DNA from: Paraspadella gotoi
Taxonomy: Eukaryota; Chaetognatha
Assembly (NCBI GenBank): GCA_051294375.1
Contig: CM119263.1
Span: 13,192,199-13,256,198, forward strand
Length of the DNA stretch: 64,000 nt
Reading direction: 5' to 3'
Made by a program: the position numbers and the translations under genes. This document shows, piece after piece, positions 45,956-55,928 of the stretch (position 1 is its first letter; every line of letters starts with the position of its first letter). The notes below the pieces were generated by a model, which saw only the letters and a program-made list of their open reading frames with translations, ran no database searches and was not told the origin of the DNA.

Positions 45956-46110
45956 TTTATAAAAAGGTTAAAAATTAATAATTGCGTATTTATTTCCTGT
46001 GAAAATCTGTGCAAATCTTTTTTTTAAGATTGCACAGTAAAGACAACAAATTGTTTGCACAGGATTGCACAGCCATTAACATAGAATCTGTCTGCACAAA
46101 TACTAATATG

Positions 46111-46135
46111 NNNNNNNNNNNNNNNNNNNNNNNNN
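46111..46135. other. Assembly gap, 25 N
   Basis: Separates palindrome 3 left arm from the first copy of the long direct repeat. Confidence 0.95.
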
Positions 46136-46756
46136 TGCTTTCGTCCCGCCCCCTCCTCCCTAAAACTTTCTTTCTCTCTATTAAAAGAAGTAACTCTGTC
46201 TCAATCTAAAGTCGGCGACCGCGAGACCGCGAAGAAAAAAGTTCACCTTTCGGCCCAAAACTGGGACGTGTGTCAATCACCGCGCGATCCGTCCGACGAG
46301 GGAGCTTTGGGTGGGAAAGGGGTTTCTGAGATGGGAACGGGAGATGGGAACCTTAAAGGAGCACGTCAGATGGGCGCTTAAGATGGGAATTGAGAACTTG
46401 AGTGTGATAATGAGGGTTCAGCTGAAGAGATGAAGAGAGTATTTGAACTGTACAATTTACAGCTTCATTATTACGGTATTTTCATTTCATTAACGAGAAT
46501 ACAGATGAAACATTGTTTTTGAAGACTTCAGTTTGGATCATTTGTTAAATTGGTTAATAACAACTCCGATCCTCATCAATATAAGTTCTCAAAGTGTCGT
46601 TATTCGTTAATATTTTTATTCGTTGTCATATCTAGACTTTTATGAAGAGAAACAGGAAGAAAGGATAGCGTTCTTACAATGAGAGATTTTTTTCTCCTCC
46701 ACATACTCTTGGGTATTTAAATTAGTACATTCATCATGATGGAATACGTTTACAAA

Positions 46757-46945
46757 TTAATTTAAAAAGTCTTTTAAAGTGTACGGATAAATGATCCCGC
46801 GCAACACAGTCGAGTACCTTCGCTGAAACACCCAAATCGGCTTACATGCACTCACTCTCTGTGCAACCTTTTGCACGCACTCTCTGTCGGTTTCTCCGTG
46901 CGTGCAAGTCCGTTGCCATGGGGCGATTTGCAAATTGAATTTCAT
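46757..46945 (-). CDS. Candidate ORF, 62 codons
   Basis: ATG frame, balanced composition with three Cys (MKFNLQIAPWQRTCTHGETD; RECVQKVAQRVSACKPIWVF) and a Tyr/Leu-rich end, TAA at 46757-46759. No repeats within it. In the second copy (59.44-59.62 kb) it is disrupted after ~20 codons. Family unknown. Confidence 0.33.
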   Translation of the reverse strand: MKFNLQIAPWQRTCTHGETDRECVQKVAQRVSACKPIWVFQRRYSTVLRGIIYPYTLKDFLN

Positions 46946-46989
46946 AATCCGGGTCTCCCTTTCTTTTTTTTTTTCTTCTTCTCTCCGTA

Positions 46990-47160
46990 TGACCGAAGGT
47001 TTTGATCTTCGCCGCGGGTCCTGAAGGGGGTGACGCGGGCCGACCCGCTAGTCGGGCGGCCCCTTTCGGGCAAACCCCCTTTTAAAAAAAAAAAGGAATG
47101 GGTCGACTACTTTCGGGCGCCCGCCTCCTCGGACGCCCCCTTCGGGATCTCGATTCGTGT
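46990..47160. other. GC-rich stretch with repeated CTTTCGGGC motifs
   Basis: CCCCTTTCGGGCAAACCCCC, ACTTTCGGGCGCCCGCC and CCCCCTTCGGGATC give three short stems with TTTCGGG. Conserved in the second copy (59.68-59.83 kb). Could be a structured RNA or a CpG-rich promoter; undecided. Confidence 0.3.
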
Positions 47161-47235
47161 TCAGACGTCAATCATTCCTTTTTCGGCCTGAGGGGATGTT
47201 GCGTATTAATTTGCATCCGTCAATAGAGGGGGAGA

Positions 47236-47236
47236 G

Positions 47237-47332
<96 letters not shown>
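47236..47332. repeat. (GA)n microsatellite, ~97 bases
   Basis: Pure AG array; heavily interrupted in the second copy (59931-60032). Confidence 0.97.
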
Positions 47333-47335
<3 letters not shown>

Positions 47336-47347
47336 CGCGGTGTATTG

Positions 47348-47536
47348 ATGTCAAAATTGTTAGAAAAGGGTTGCGTTGATCTGCCGCCGACAATGGCGGC
47401 GATCGATGCATATTTTTTTCTTTTTTGCCTATTTAATGGATTCTTTCTCGTTTATTATTCGTTTTTGCCAAAAGTGCCTAATATTTTTTATCCAGATTCA
47501 GTTGATAAGACATGGTTAATGCATCCTCTCTCATAA
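47348..47536 (+). CDS. Candidate small membrane protein, 62 codons
   Basis: ATG frame: a short cytosol-like start ([20 protein letters not shown]), a hydrophobic [19 protein letters not shown] (about residues 21-39) that could span a membrane, then [15 protein letters not shown] and TAA. An internal ATGGCGGCG in the same frame is an alternative start. The second copy (60.05-60.23 kb) keeps most residues but shifts frame at indels. Membrane location is inferred from hydrophobicity only. Confidence 0.38.
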   Translation: MSKLLEKGCVDLPPTMAAIDAYFFLFCLFNGFFLVYYSFLPKVPNIFYPDSVDKTWLMHPLS

Positions 47537-47725
47537 CATTGACTTTTTTCTCCGGTCATCTACGAATTTCGAAAAAAAAATGATTAAAAATTGTTTTTAT
47601 TAAAAATATTAAAGATTAATATTAAAAACATTAAAGATCATTGATGGCTATTATTGACCTATCAATATCAACTTTCAACAACAACGAAGATATCGCTCTA
47701 TCATTTTTTTTATTATATTATTTGA

Positions 47726-47962
47726 TTATATTATAATCTCTGTTTCAAATTCCTTTCCAGCTACAAACCTTGAGAATTTACCGACAGTAAAAAAAAAACC
47801 CTTCTCCCCTATAATTAATTGATGATTGGCAGAAAAACGAGAGAAAAGAAGAGAGAGAAAAAAAAAATCAGGATTCCTGCTCATCCTCTTTGTGTCGCGT
47901 TGGGAGTCAGTTTTTCTTTTTTCCCGCCTTTCATATTTATTCATGATCTTCTGATTTAACAT
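47726..47962 (-). CDS. Candidate ORF, 78 codons, basic N-terminus
   Basis: ATG frame with a basic first third (MLNQKIMNKYERREKRKTDS), a Phe-rich section over T-runs, then SANHQLIIGEKGFFFTVGKF and an acidic-Ile end. Broken in the second copy. Unknown function. Confidence 0.3.
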   Translation of the reverse strand: MLNQKIMNKYERREKRKTDSQRDTKRMSRNPDFFFLSLLFSRFSANHQLIIGEKGFFFTVGKFSRFVAGKEFETEIII

Positions 47963-48010
47963 GGATGGGCTGCGCCGAAGACGGGCAGAATCGCCGATGG
48001 GTTTGCTCCG

Positions 48011-48562
48011 TCAACCAGTGAGGAGCGGGCAGCTGCTTGGTCGGGCGCCGCGCCCGATCGAGGCTGCAGGGGCGAGGGAGGCGAGCGGGCTGGCGCCGGG
48101 AACTCGCCGACCGTAGCGCTGCGAAATTCTGAGCCAGAGTAAGGGAGGCGGGACAGCGAAACCTGCGTCAGAAAGAGAGTTACGCTGAGAGAAGAGAGAG
48201 AAGAAAAAATATTTTTTTACGGACGCAGGTTTTAGTGATCGACTCCTTCGGTTGAATCGAATACCTAATGTCGTCAGCATTAAGCGATTCTCGAAATTCT
48301 GATACTGGGACGCTCGATAGTTCCAAATCAAGCTCCATGACCTCCGGATTATTTCACAGCAGCTGGGTACTTTTAATGAGATGTAGCAATCTCTAGAAAT
48401 GCAGGAATGGAGCAGCTGCAGTAAAAAAATTACGCTGGTCGATCTAGTAGAGGGGGCGTTGGTGCAGACAGTCGGGCTGCCTTTCGTTCCGTTAAATATA
48501 TATGAGCTGGACAGTTTTTTTAATAGCGTTTTGGGATAAAATTGAACCTTGTGCAAACTTAT
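48011..48562 (-). CDS. Long open frame without ATG, 183 codons
   Basis: No stop over 183 codons; mixed composition such as KGSPTVCTNAPSTRSTSVIF, HSCISRDCYISLKVPSCCEI and RASQYQNFENRLMLTTLGIR in the first two thirds, GC-rich Pro/Ala/Arg/Ser in the last third. The first ATG comes after ~93 codons. Several acceptor-like sites lie within (TTCTCTCTTCTCTCAG and CTGACGCAG), so it may be more than one exon, or a pseudogene. Indels break it in the second copy. Product not recognised. Confidence 0.32.
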   Translation of the reverse strand: MSLHKVQFYPKTLLKKLSSSYIFNGTKGSPTVCTNAPSTRSTSVIFLLQLLHSCISRDCYISLKVPSCCEIIRRSWSLIWNYRASQYQNFENRLMLTTLGIRFNRRSRSLKPASVKKYFFFSLFSQRNSLSDAGFAVPPPLLWLRISQRYGRRVPGASPLASLAPAASIGRGARPSSCPLLTG

Positions 48563-48702
48563 TCACTTTTACGGATAAACTAAACTTGAACAACAATCCA
48601 TGCTGCGGACTTGAACAAAAAGTCTGGAGGCAGGGAACTTATTTTCGAAACACGATTTGTATATTATTTAGAAAATTAAAAAACATATTCAATTTTTGCT
48701 AA
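48502..48702 (+). CDS. Candidate ORF, 66 codons, Cys-containing
   Basis: ATG frame with a hydrophobic start (MSWTVFLIAF), then DKIEPCANLFTFTDKLNLNN, PCCGLEQKVW and two further Cys near the end. Length, hydrophobic start and five Cys would suit a small secreted peptide, but the hydrophobic run is short and I recognise no cysteine pattern. Overlaps the 48011-48562 frame by ~60 bases on the other strand; only one need be real. Confidence 0.28.
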   Translation: MSWTVFLIAFWDKIEPCANLFTFTDKLNLNNNPCCGLEQKVWRQGTYFRNTICILFRKLKNIFNFC

Positions 48703-48976
48703 TCGTTGTCAACTTTCTGACTTTTCTTCGGTTTCTTTTTTTCGTTTGTTATTTATACTTTCTCTTATTTTCTTGTCGCTTTTCTACGTTACAGTAGATT
48801 TTTCTTTTCATTCTTCACAATGAATATTTCTTACCTTGTCACATTCACGCCGTTCTTCGCATTTTTTTTTCGATTCGCTTTTATTCCTAATATGAATTAG
48901 TTGTCGGTGGCCTCGTACTCTATTAGAAATTTGAGTGCGAATAACTGACTCTGAAACGGACCTAAACGTGTAATTT

Positions 48977-49321
48977 TTGCATATACTAAGTAATAACAAA
49001 AGCGAATTCAAATGGAGAGATATAATTTTCAAACCTCAAAATCTCAAAAAATATTCAAGGGAACGCCCCTCGAATTCAACGCGAAGCAAAATTCCCGAGA
49101 CATTTCGAAAATTAAAAAAAAAAAAAAACGTGGACTCAAGGATTTCCACGGGTTTAAAACCAACTACCTGGAGATTTAAATTTACTCGACAAAGGTTTTG
49201 GAGAAAAAAAATTTTAGGTTTTTCATGCTACAAAGGGATTACGTATATAGTACTATATACGTTACAGGGTCCTCGGGTTGACTCTGTGAGATCCATGAAA
49301 AAAAAAAATGCTAAAACGTAG
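48977..49321 (+). CDS. Candidate frame without ATG, 114 codons, Lys-rich
   Basis: Open frame with SEFKWRDIIFKPQNLKKYSR, SRISTGLKPTTWRFKFTRQR and a Lys/Asn end. Crosses three A-runs, each a place where an indel would break it. In the second copy (61724-62002) the same reading is kept for the first ~90 codons with a few residue changes, which is mild support. Function unknown. Confidence 0.25.
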   Translation: MHILSNNKSEFKWRDIIFKPQNLKKYSRERPSNSTRSKIPETFRKLKKKKNVDSRISTGLKPTTWRFKFTRQRFWRKKILGFSCYKGITYIVLYTLQGPRVDSVRSMKKKNAKT

Positions 49322-49484
49322 AAATACGGCATCTACGTATTTGCAAGGACTTTCAACAAGGTTTCTTCTCGCTTCTCCCTTTTTCCATCCATTTCTTTTT
49401 TCTTCAATGTTGAATTTCTTGTTTGTCCTTCTCTCACATGGTTTTTTCTCAATCCTCAATCCACCCATCTAACGGCCAGGCGCC

Positions 49485-49845
49485 ACAACTACCGACCCTC
49501 CCACACCACAATCGACCCTCCCACCCCACAAATCGACCCTCCCACATTTCCAACCGACCCCCCACACCACAATCGACCCCCACACCAAATTACCTCCCAC
49601 ACCATAACCGACCCCTCCCACGGCCACAAACCGGACCCTCCCACACCACAATCGACCCTCCCACACGCACAATCGACCCTCCCACAGCCCACACATCGGA
49701 CCCTCCACACGACATCGAGACTTCGCTCCCACACGCACAATCTACCCTCCCACACCTAACGATTCCGCTCCCCGTCCACAAACTCGACCCTCCCAACACC
49801 ACAAATCGAACCCTCCCACACACAACCGACCCTCCCACCTCCTAT
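49485..49845. repeat. 20-bp C-rich minisatellite (CGACCCTCCCACACCACAAT)n
   Basis: About 17 imperfect copies. The two strands are extremely skewed (C/A against G/T). ORFs through it (Pro/His/Thr or Gly/Val/Trp) are repeat artefacts. Second copy at about 62205-62580. Confidence 0.93.
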
Positions 49846-50150
49846 AGCCACCCACGACCAAATCGACAGACGTCGCCAGTAGGGGCGTTCTCCAAGAAAA
49901 GTCGTTTGTTCTTTGGCGTCGATGTGTTGGTTCCTTCGATGTCTGTGGTTTGTAACGAGTTTAGCCATAAACGTGTAAATTTCTTTTGTTATTTTTAATG
50001 CGAAATCTCCAAACCTTTGTTGGTATTGTAATATTCTTCTTTAGATTAGTAATTCGGAATTTGAGGAAAATAAATATAAAAAAATATATAATAATATATA
50101 TATAACTCGATGCTTCAAGCCGCAATCTCCGTATTCAAAACTCCGTATAA

Positions 50151-50427
50151 AACGCATTAAACGGCGCCGCGGCGTCCCGGCGGCGCCGACCGCGATGTTC
50201 AGACAGAGTCTATAGAGTCTATGGTGTCTATGGTGTGAATAGCGTCGGGTCGGGGTCCATCGCGCGGCCATTAGGGACCAACGTCAACCGTCTTTCCGTC
50301 TTCGCGCGAGAAGCGATGAAAAATCACTTTCGCCAGACCGACAACCCTGGAAGGAGGAGGAGGAAGAGGAGGAGATTGGGAGTCGGCGAGAGAGAGAGGG
50401 GGGAAGTGAAAGAGGGAGAAAAAAAGG
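50151..50427 (+). CDS. Candidate exon 1 of a two-exon model
   Basis: Open from 50151 for over 120 codons: an Arg-rich start, VYGVNSVGSGSIARPLGTNV, NRLSVFAREAMKNHFRQTDN, then Arg/Lys/Glu-rich. A donor-like GGGTGAAAG at 50427|50428 (phase 1) would join it in frame to the acceptor at 50675, giving a 248-base intron. The minus strand has an ATG frame too (50041-50271). The repeated GTCTATGG tract explains part of the Val-Tyr-Gly run. Function unknown. Confidence 0.3.
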
Positions 50428-50675
50428 GTGAAAGAAAAATAGGATTTAAGGAAAGGAAAAAAGGAATAAAAGGGGAGGAAACGGTTGAAAAAAAAAGGAG
50501 GAAAGAAAGATGCATTTTCAATTAAAATCTTACGACAAATAAATCATTTTTTTTTACGAATTAAGTAAAATAATGTAATCGATAATCAGCTTTTTTAAAA
50601 TCTAAACCCAGATACTTCCGACCTATTTTGCTATCTGCTCTTCATCGCTTACCCTCACTCACCCTTGTTTTTCAG

Positions 50676-50857
50676 CTTCCCTTCCTATCAACGCCGCCGA
50701 CCCGAACGACGCCGACGCTTCGCTCGATTTGGCGCCGTTTTTCGACCGCGCGCCGAATCCTGACCGCGCCGGTCCCGATGACGCCGCTTCCTTCTCCGCC
50801 ATTTCGGTTTCCATCGAGAAAAAAAAACTGAATGGAACTCGGATTTGTCGGTCGTGA
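50676..50857 (+). CDS. Candidate terminal exon (exon 2)
   Basis: A textbook acceptor (CACCCTTGTTTTTCAG, ending 50675) is followed by 59 codons with strong codon bias (GCC, GAC, CCG, TTC): SLPINAADPNDADASLDLAP, DRAPNPDRAGPDDAASFSAI, SVSIEKKKLNGTRICRS and TGA. The Asp/Ala/Pro-rich composition is unlike the flanking DNA. The second copy (about 63444-63650) keeps the same reading in parts, with indels. No family recognised. Confidence 0.42.
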
Positions 50858-50899
50858 TTGTCGTTTGACGATGACGATTGACAGAGTCACTCGACGATG

Positions 50900-51130
50900 T
50901 CAGGCGACCTCACGAGGAGAGAGTGAGTTCCTTTCGGGCGCCGGCGCGGCTCGGGCCGCGTCGGTGGGCCGGCCGGTCGGCGAACAACCTTCGCTATCGA
51001 CTCGATTCTGACCCATTGACCCAGAATCTCGTCCTCCGTTTCCTTCGCCTCCGCCGTCGATCTCCTCGCAATTCCGCCCACTCCTCGTCCCCTCTTCCTC
51101 TTCCTCCCTTCGTCTCTACCAATAGACTCT
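50900..51130. other. CpG-rich stretch
   Basis: High CpG with GGGCGCCGGCGCGGCTCGGG and a donor-like AGAGTGAGT at about 50925, preceded by ATGTCAGGCG. Could be a first exon and promoter of a downstream gene. Weak. Confidence 0.25.
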
Positions 51131-51290
51131 TTTCTCCATCTCTCTCAGCCACCATAGACTGACTGACTTTTAGCCCCTTTTTCTCGACCGATTCTTTCCT
51201 CCCCTTTTCCCCTCATTGAATTCTTCTCTGCCCCGCAACTAACCCCGCGATATTTTCCTTCGTTCGAACTTCCCCCCCATCTCTTCCATC

Positions 51291-51345
51291 ACCCCATCAT
51301 CCAATCACCCCATCATCCAATCACCCCATCATCCAATCATCCCAT
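51291..51345. repeat. ~16-bp minisatellite (CACCCCATCATCCAAT)n
   Basis: Three to four near-exact copies. Confidence 0.9.
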
Positions 51346-51628
51346 CTTGAGAATTCCTCCCAATTTCCATTATTTCTGCTCCGAAAATAATCAATTCTTT
51401 CGCCGCTTCCTTCTGTTCGAATTCCTGCATCCCTCTCGTGGGTGTGCAACCAATCCTGCTTGTCATCCTCCACCCTCAACGACCCTCTGTACCCAAGGCG
51501 CTCCCCACCTTGACCCCCTAAGGATCATGACCACAATAAAAACCCGCGTCGTGAAAACCCCGAAATGCAGCCTCTAAATAAATAAGTCCAAGTTCCGTTG
51601 AGTTTTTTTGACCCCATGGTCTGAGAAG

Positions 51629-51664
<36 letters not shown>

Positions 51665-51911
51665 AAGAGGAGAGAGAGAGAAGAGAGAGGAAGAGAGAGA
51701 GAGAGAGCCGACGGTGAGTTTTATAAATGGCGGTTAGGATCTCGTTTTAGTGTCCAGCTTGGCCGAGAAAAAAGGGTTAAAAAAGGTTGAACACAGGAGG
51801 TAAGAGAAAATAGAAGGTGGCATGAGAGGGAGAGTAAAGTGAGAGATGAGAGAGAGAGAGAGAGAGACAGAGAGAGAGAGAAGAGAGCAGAGAGGAGAGA
51901 GAGAGCAGTGA

Positions 51912-52157
51912 GTGCAAACGGCAGAGAAAGAAGCATTGGTTGATTTACGTCGACACTTTATTAACTTTTTTCCTCCGCCATTTTGTTCGCTTCTCGTTTG
52001 CGGCGCTGACTTTTATTCAAAAGCGGAAAAAACGAGCGGGGAGAGTGAGGACAGGGCGAGAGAAATAAATATGGCTGGAGTCAGCTTTTTTTTAAAATTT
52101 ATTTGTTACTTTGTATGGTCATTTGGTCACATCACCTCTAATTTTATTTTATTCTAA
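51912..52157 (+). CDS. Weak candidate frame with hydrophobic C-terminus
   Basis: Open after a GA array: TAEKEALVDLRRHFINFFPP, a Lys/Glu/Ser section, then an in-frame ATG giving MAGVSFFLKFICYFVWSFGH (28 residues, membrane-like). No clear splice acceptor. Lies ~470 bases upstream of the exon at 52627. Confidence 0.2.
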   Translation: MQTAEKEALVDLRRHFINFFPPPFCSLLVCGADFYSKAEKTSGESEDRAREINMAGVSFFLKFICYFVWSFGHITSNFILF

Positions 52158-52626
52158 CTTTGATACATTTTCACGAATCAATATTTCACCCAGAAAAAGA
52201 AATAAACAATCACGAAAAAAACGATACCTTCAAAATAATAATATCCGTAAAGAAATGTTTAGTAATGAAAAAAATAGGGGTCACTAGTTCAAGAAGAGAA
52301 AACACTTCACGAGGGGAGCGAATGAAGTGAATGAAGAAAATGAAGAGAGTGAAGTGACGCGAGACAAATGGACAAACAAGAAGACGCTCTGGGGTCTCGA
52401 CCGATCGTGGGGAGAGAGTCAGGCGGCGGAGGAGAAAGGAGGAGGAAAGGGCGACGGAAAATAGAGCGAAAAGTAGAAGCAAAAACATTTTAGTTGTAGT
52501 GGGAGACGTTTCGTCACGTGACTTAAAAATTCCTCAGTTAACTTAAAACGCGCAATTTTACATTAATGATATACTTTTGTTATTTTCGGAAATTGATCTT
52601 AAAATTGCTTTACTCCATATTTTCAG

Positions 52627-52859
52627 GAAACAGGGGACCAACTCCGGCCGTAAAGTCGGTCTAAGCTCGAGCTCCACACGTCACAGACATCGGGCAAAAG
52701 ACGAACAAAGACGGGCAGAGGACGGAGCAAAAGACGTGCGGGATCGGCTCTCGACGCGGGAAGGCGCAAACAACGCGGAACCCAAGGATGAAATGGGACA
52801 AAGACTCAAAGTGTTTGTTTGGCGTCGATTAAGCGCCGACGCCGGAAGTGGATTCCCTG
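52627..52859 (+). CDS. Best internal-exon candidate
   Basis: Bounded by a good acceptor (TTACTCCATATTTTCAG, ending 52626) and a good donor (CCTG|GTGAGAG at 52860). The 233 bases between are open in one frame (phase 2 in, phase 1 out) and read KQGTNSGRKVGLSSSSTRHR, DEQRRAEDGAKDVRDRLSTR, NAEPKDEMGQRLKVFVWRRL, SADAGSGFP. Charged, repeat-free, and GC-richer than its flanks. Both splice sites and coding content coincide, which nothing else in the window matches. Protein family not recognised. Confidence 0.5.
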
Positions 52860-52873
52860 GTGAGAGGAGAGAA

Positions 52874-52917
52874 AGGGGCGTGGGGAGTGGGGAGTTGGGA
52901 GTGGAGAGTGGGGAGTG
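52874..52917. repeat. (GGGGAGT)n short minisatellite
   Basis: About six imperfect heptamers right after the donor of the exon at 52627-52859. Confidence 0.85.
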
Positions 52918-53023
52918 ACTCAAGAAAAAGTTATCTCGCTCTTCGTGACTTCAGTAACAGAAATGACATAATATAAATTCATTCTTCAATAAATCGTTAT
53001 AATTAAGGATTAAGGATTTATTG

Positions 53024-53171
<148 letters not shown>

Positions 53172-53217
53172 TTATATTTCTCGTTTTTTCTGTCGATATA
53201 TTTTGCCTCGACTTCAC

Positions 53218-53431
53218 CTTTGAATGTCGGTGCCACGAAGGCCGCGCCACTGAGTTCCAAGGCCGCGGATCCATGGGTTCTGTTCACGCCCTCGGCCTCA
53301 TTCTGGATCATGCGCAAGCGCTCAAGTCCCCCGCGCACGTTCTTTTGTTTTAATCGCAATTTTATCGATTGCGGAGTGATTCTTGTCGTTGTAAGCATTA
53401 AGTCCGTAAACATTCGCTGCTTTTTTGACAT
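53218..53431 (-). CDS. Candidate first coding exon, ~71 codons
   Basis: ATG in a good context (GACAGAATGTCA) opens MSKKQRMFTDLMLTTTRITP, QSIKLRLKQKNVRGGLERLR, NEAEGVNRTHGSAALELSGA and AFVAPTFK, then a donor-like AAAG|GTGAAG at 53217-53216. If not spliced, the frame continues as GEVEAKYIDRKNEKYKE and then a long Glu-Arg run over the GA array to 53018. The unspliced tail is improbable as protein. Balanced composition and absence of repeats make this one of the more credible frames. Upstream the frame stays open to a TAA at about 53468. Family unknown. Confidence 0.43.
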
Positions 53432-54170
53432 TCTGTCCTGGACTTGAGCGAATGTTAACACGATTCTTTAAAATTTCGCTCCGCTTCATCCTCACAGTTT
53501 CTCATTTATTTCGCAGCAATTGTGATGACCCCTTTAACCAGCCACCCTCCACCAACCACCGTCCACCATCCACTATCCCGCCTCGATGGCTGCCAACAAA
53601 CGGTCAGTCGAGGGCATATTAGTATTTGTGCAGACAGATTCTATGTTAATGGCTGTGCAATCCTGTGCAAACAATTTGTTGTCTTTACTGTGCAATCTTA
53701 AAAAAAAGATTTGCACAGATTTTCACAGGAAATAAATACGCAATTATTAATTTTTAACCTTTTTATAAATTTAAACAGTAAAACTTTTTTTTTCTATTAG
53801 TTTGTTAATTCTGTAAATCCGAGCAAAAAAAATATTTTCTTTGTCTTTCTTGCAAACCTGTGCAAAATAAAAAAATCATTCGTCGCACAAAATTTGCCTA
53901 GGAATACTGTGCAATAACATAGAAAAAAAATAATAAATTTTATTATAAAAATTAAAATTCCCACCTTAAAATATAGCTTTTTGTAATGCAACCTATTTAA
54001 TGACATAAATTGAAAAAGAAGGTTTAAATTTTCTCTTATCACTTCATGAGGAATCTGATCTGTGTTCCTTTAGAGTCTGTATTCCTGTTTCTAACAGGCC
54101 CCAAGAACAGACAATCGCCCGCCCTCACCATCAGGTGAGAGGAGAGGGCTTCGGCAGGCTATATCAGGGG

Positions 54171-54323
54171 TCAGAGAATATTCGAGTGGCGCTTGGCATA
54201 TCCAGCAGGATCCTTGCCAGATCCCAACCTCTCCCACCCACCACAATCTCTCAACTCATTAACAACCAATGACCCGAGCTCATTTTCACGCCCTTCATTT
54301 GCCCTGCCAGGGGGGGCCATCAT
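54171..54323 (-). CDS. Inverted copy of the 50-codon ORF
   Basis: Identical to 45402-45554. Confidence 0.33.
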   Translation of the reverse strand: MMAPPGRANEGRENELGSLVVNELRDCGGWERLGSGKDPAGYAKRHSNIL

Positions 54324-55123
54324 TTTGAGCTCTTCTCACCTTATTTTTTCTCTTACTTTATCTTATCTATCCCTCATAACTTTATTCTTCCATTTCAAAA
54401 TTTCAATTCTTCAATTTTTCATATTTCAAATCTTCAATTTTTTCACAACAATTATTTATTAATCTTGTTATTATTCTGTTTATTTCTTTCATGTTGTAAC
54501 ATTACCAAATGGTATTATGTTTAAACAGTTTAAAATTTTTTCTATTTAGTGTATGCTGTACTCCTGAGCAAAAAATAATCTTGTCTTTTCTTCGCAAACC
54601 TGTGCAAAATAAAAAAATCAATTCGCAAATTGCTCAGGAATACTGGCAAATAGAAATAGAAATAAAAATAATAAATTTTTTTTAAAATTAAAATTTCCAC
54701 CTTAAAAAATATATTTTTGATAAAATGCAACCTATAATGACAAATTTGAAAAAAGGGTTTTTAAATTTTCCATGAGGATCTGAATCTTTGTTTCTTAGAC
54801 GAGAGTCTGATCTCCTGTTCTCCTCTCTCTTCACCAAATTTTCACATTTTACCTTTTACTTCTCCTTCCTTCCCTCACTTTTCACCTGTCCTCACATCTG
54901 AACCCCCACTTTGTCCCTTTACTCAATTCTTTGTTGGTGGAAAGCCTCTCTCTCTCTCTCTCCTCCTCTCTCTACTCTCTCTCTCTCTCCTTCTTTCTTT
55001 CTCTCCAAAGTCAATGAACAACTGAAAAGTTGTGAGTTGATGAAGACTCGAACCAAAGAGTCGAACATGTCCGTCATTAAATAATCGTTTATGTCCAATT
55101 CAAAAAAAAACACTTGTTTCTCC

Positions 55124-55928
55124 TTAAAGAAAACTATTTTTAAATTTGACCATTATATAGGTATTACTATATACAAAATAAGCTGACTGGGCACCAATAT
55201 ACATAAGGGGAAAATAACTACAGATTAGTATTCACTAAATAAATAGTTTTTCAAGATATAACTGCTAGATTTTTGATTCCAAACTTTCACTATCACCCTA
55301 CTGTGCAATCTGTTTCAAAAACCAATTGTTTGTCCTCTAAAAAAAAAATAATTCTATACGATTTGCACAGGAATAAAAATAGCAAAATATGTAATTAGGC
55401 AGTTTTAACTTTTTAAGCCTTTTTTAATGAAGGATTTTTATTGATAGCGGCAAAATTTTTAACTTTATAAAAAATTGAGATAGGATATATGTAAAAAGTA
55501 CATATTATATTTATGGCAAAAAGTTTGCACAGAATTAAAAATGGAAAAGAATTCTGTGCAATCTTTAATTTTATGGCACCAATCCTATTTTCCTGTGGCA
55601 AATCTTGCAAAATATAATAGTAGAAATACGATTTTGTAAAATTGCTGTATTGTACCAATTTGCACAGAAATAGAAATAGCACGATTAATTAAAAATAATA
55701 TAAAACAAAAATAAAAATAACGATTTGCACAGGTAAAATTATTTTTTTTAATAAGCTTTTAAAAAATAGGAGGAGAGAAATAACGATTTGTTAATAATGC
55801 TGTGCAATTCCTGTTGCAAAAAACAATAGTTTGTCCTTATTTTCTTTTCTTATGTATATTGTAGCCCAGTCAGCTTATTTTGAATAAAGTACTACCTTAT
55901 ATAATGTTCAAATTTAAAAATAGTTTTT
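55124..55928. mobile_element. Inverted copy of the MITE-like element
   Basis: Identical to 43797-44601; present because the arm is duplicated. Confidence 0.5.

Larger units (their letters stand above)
40976..46110. repeat. Palindrome 3, left arm
   Basis: Reverse complement of 53615-58760. For 42.2-46.11 kb the paired coordinates always sum to 99725, so there is no indel in ~3.9 kb. Left of ~42.19 kb the match becomes indel-rich. Ends exactly at the 25-N gap. Confidence 0.96.
46136..51200. repeat. Long direct repeat, copy 1 (cleaner)
   Basis: Reappears at 58767-64000. Short frames are intact here and mostly broken in the other copy. About 48.58-48.82 kb is identical in both. Confidence 0.96.

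Noticed and set aside
47961-48116. Plus-strand ATG frame of 51 codons (Arg/Ala/Gly-rich)
   Set aside because: It lies in a GC-rich patch antisense to the longer minus-strand frame, and indels disrupt it in the second copy.
49423-49998. 191-codon Pro/His/Thr ORF and its Gly/Val/Trp shadows
   Set aside because: Entirely the 20-bp minisatellite; breaks at each array irregularity in the second copy.
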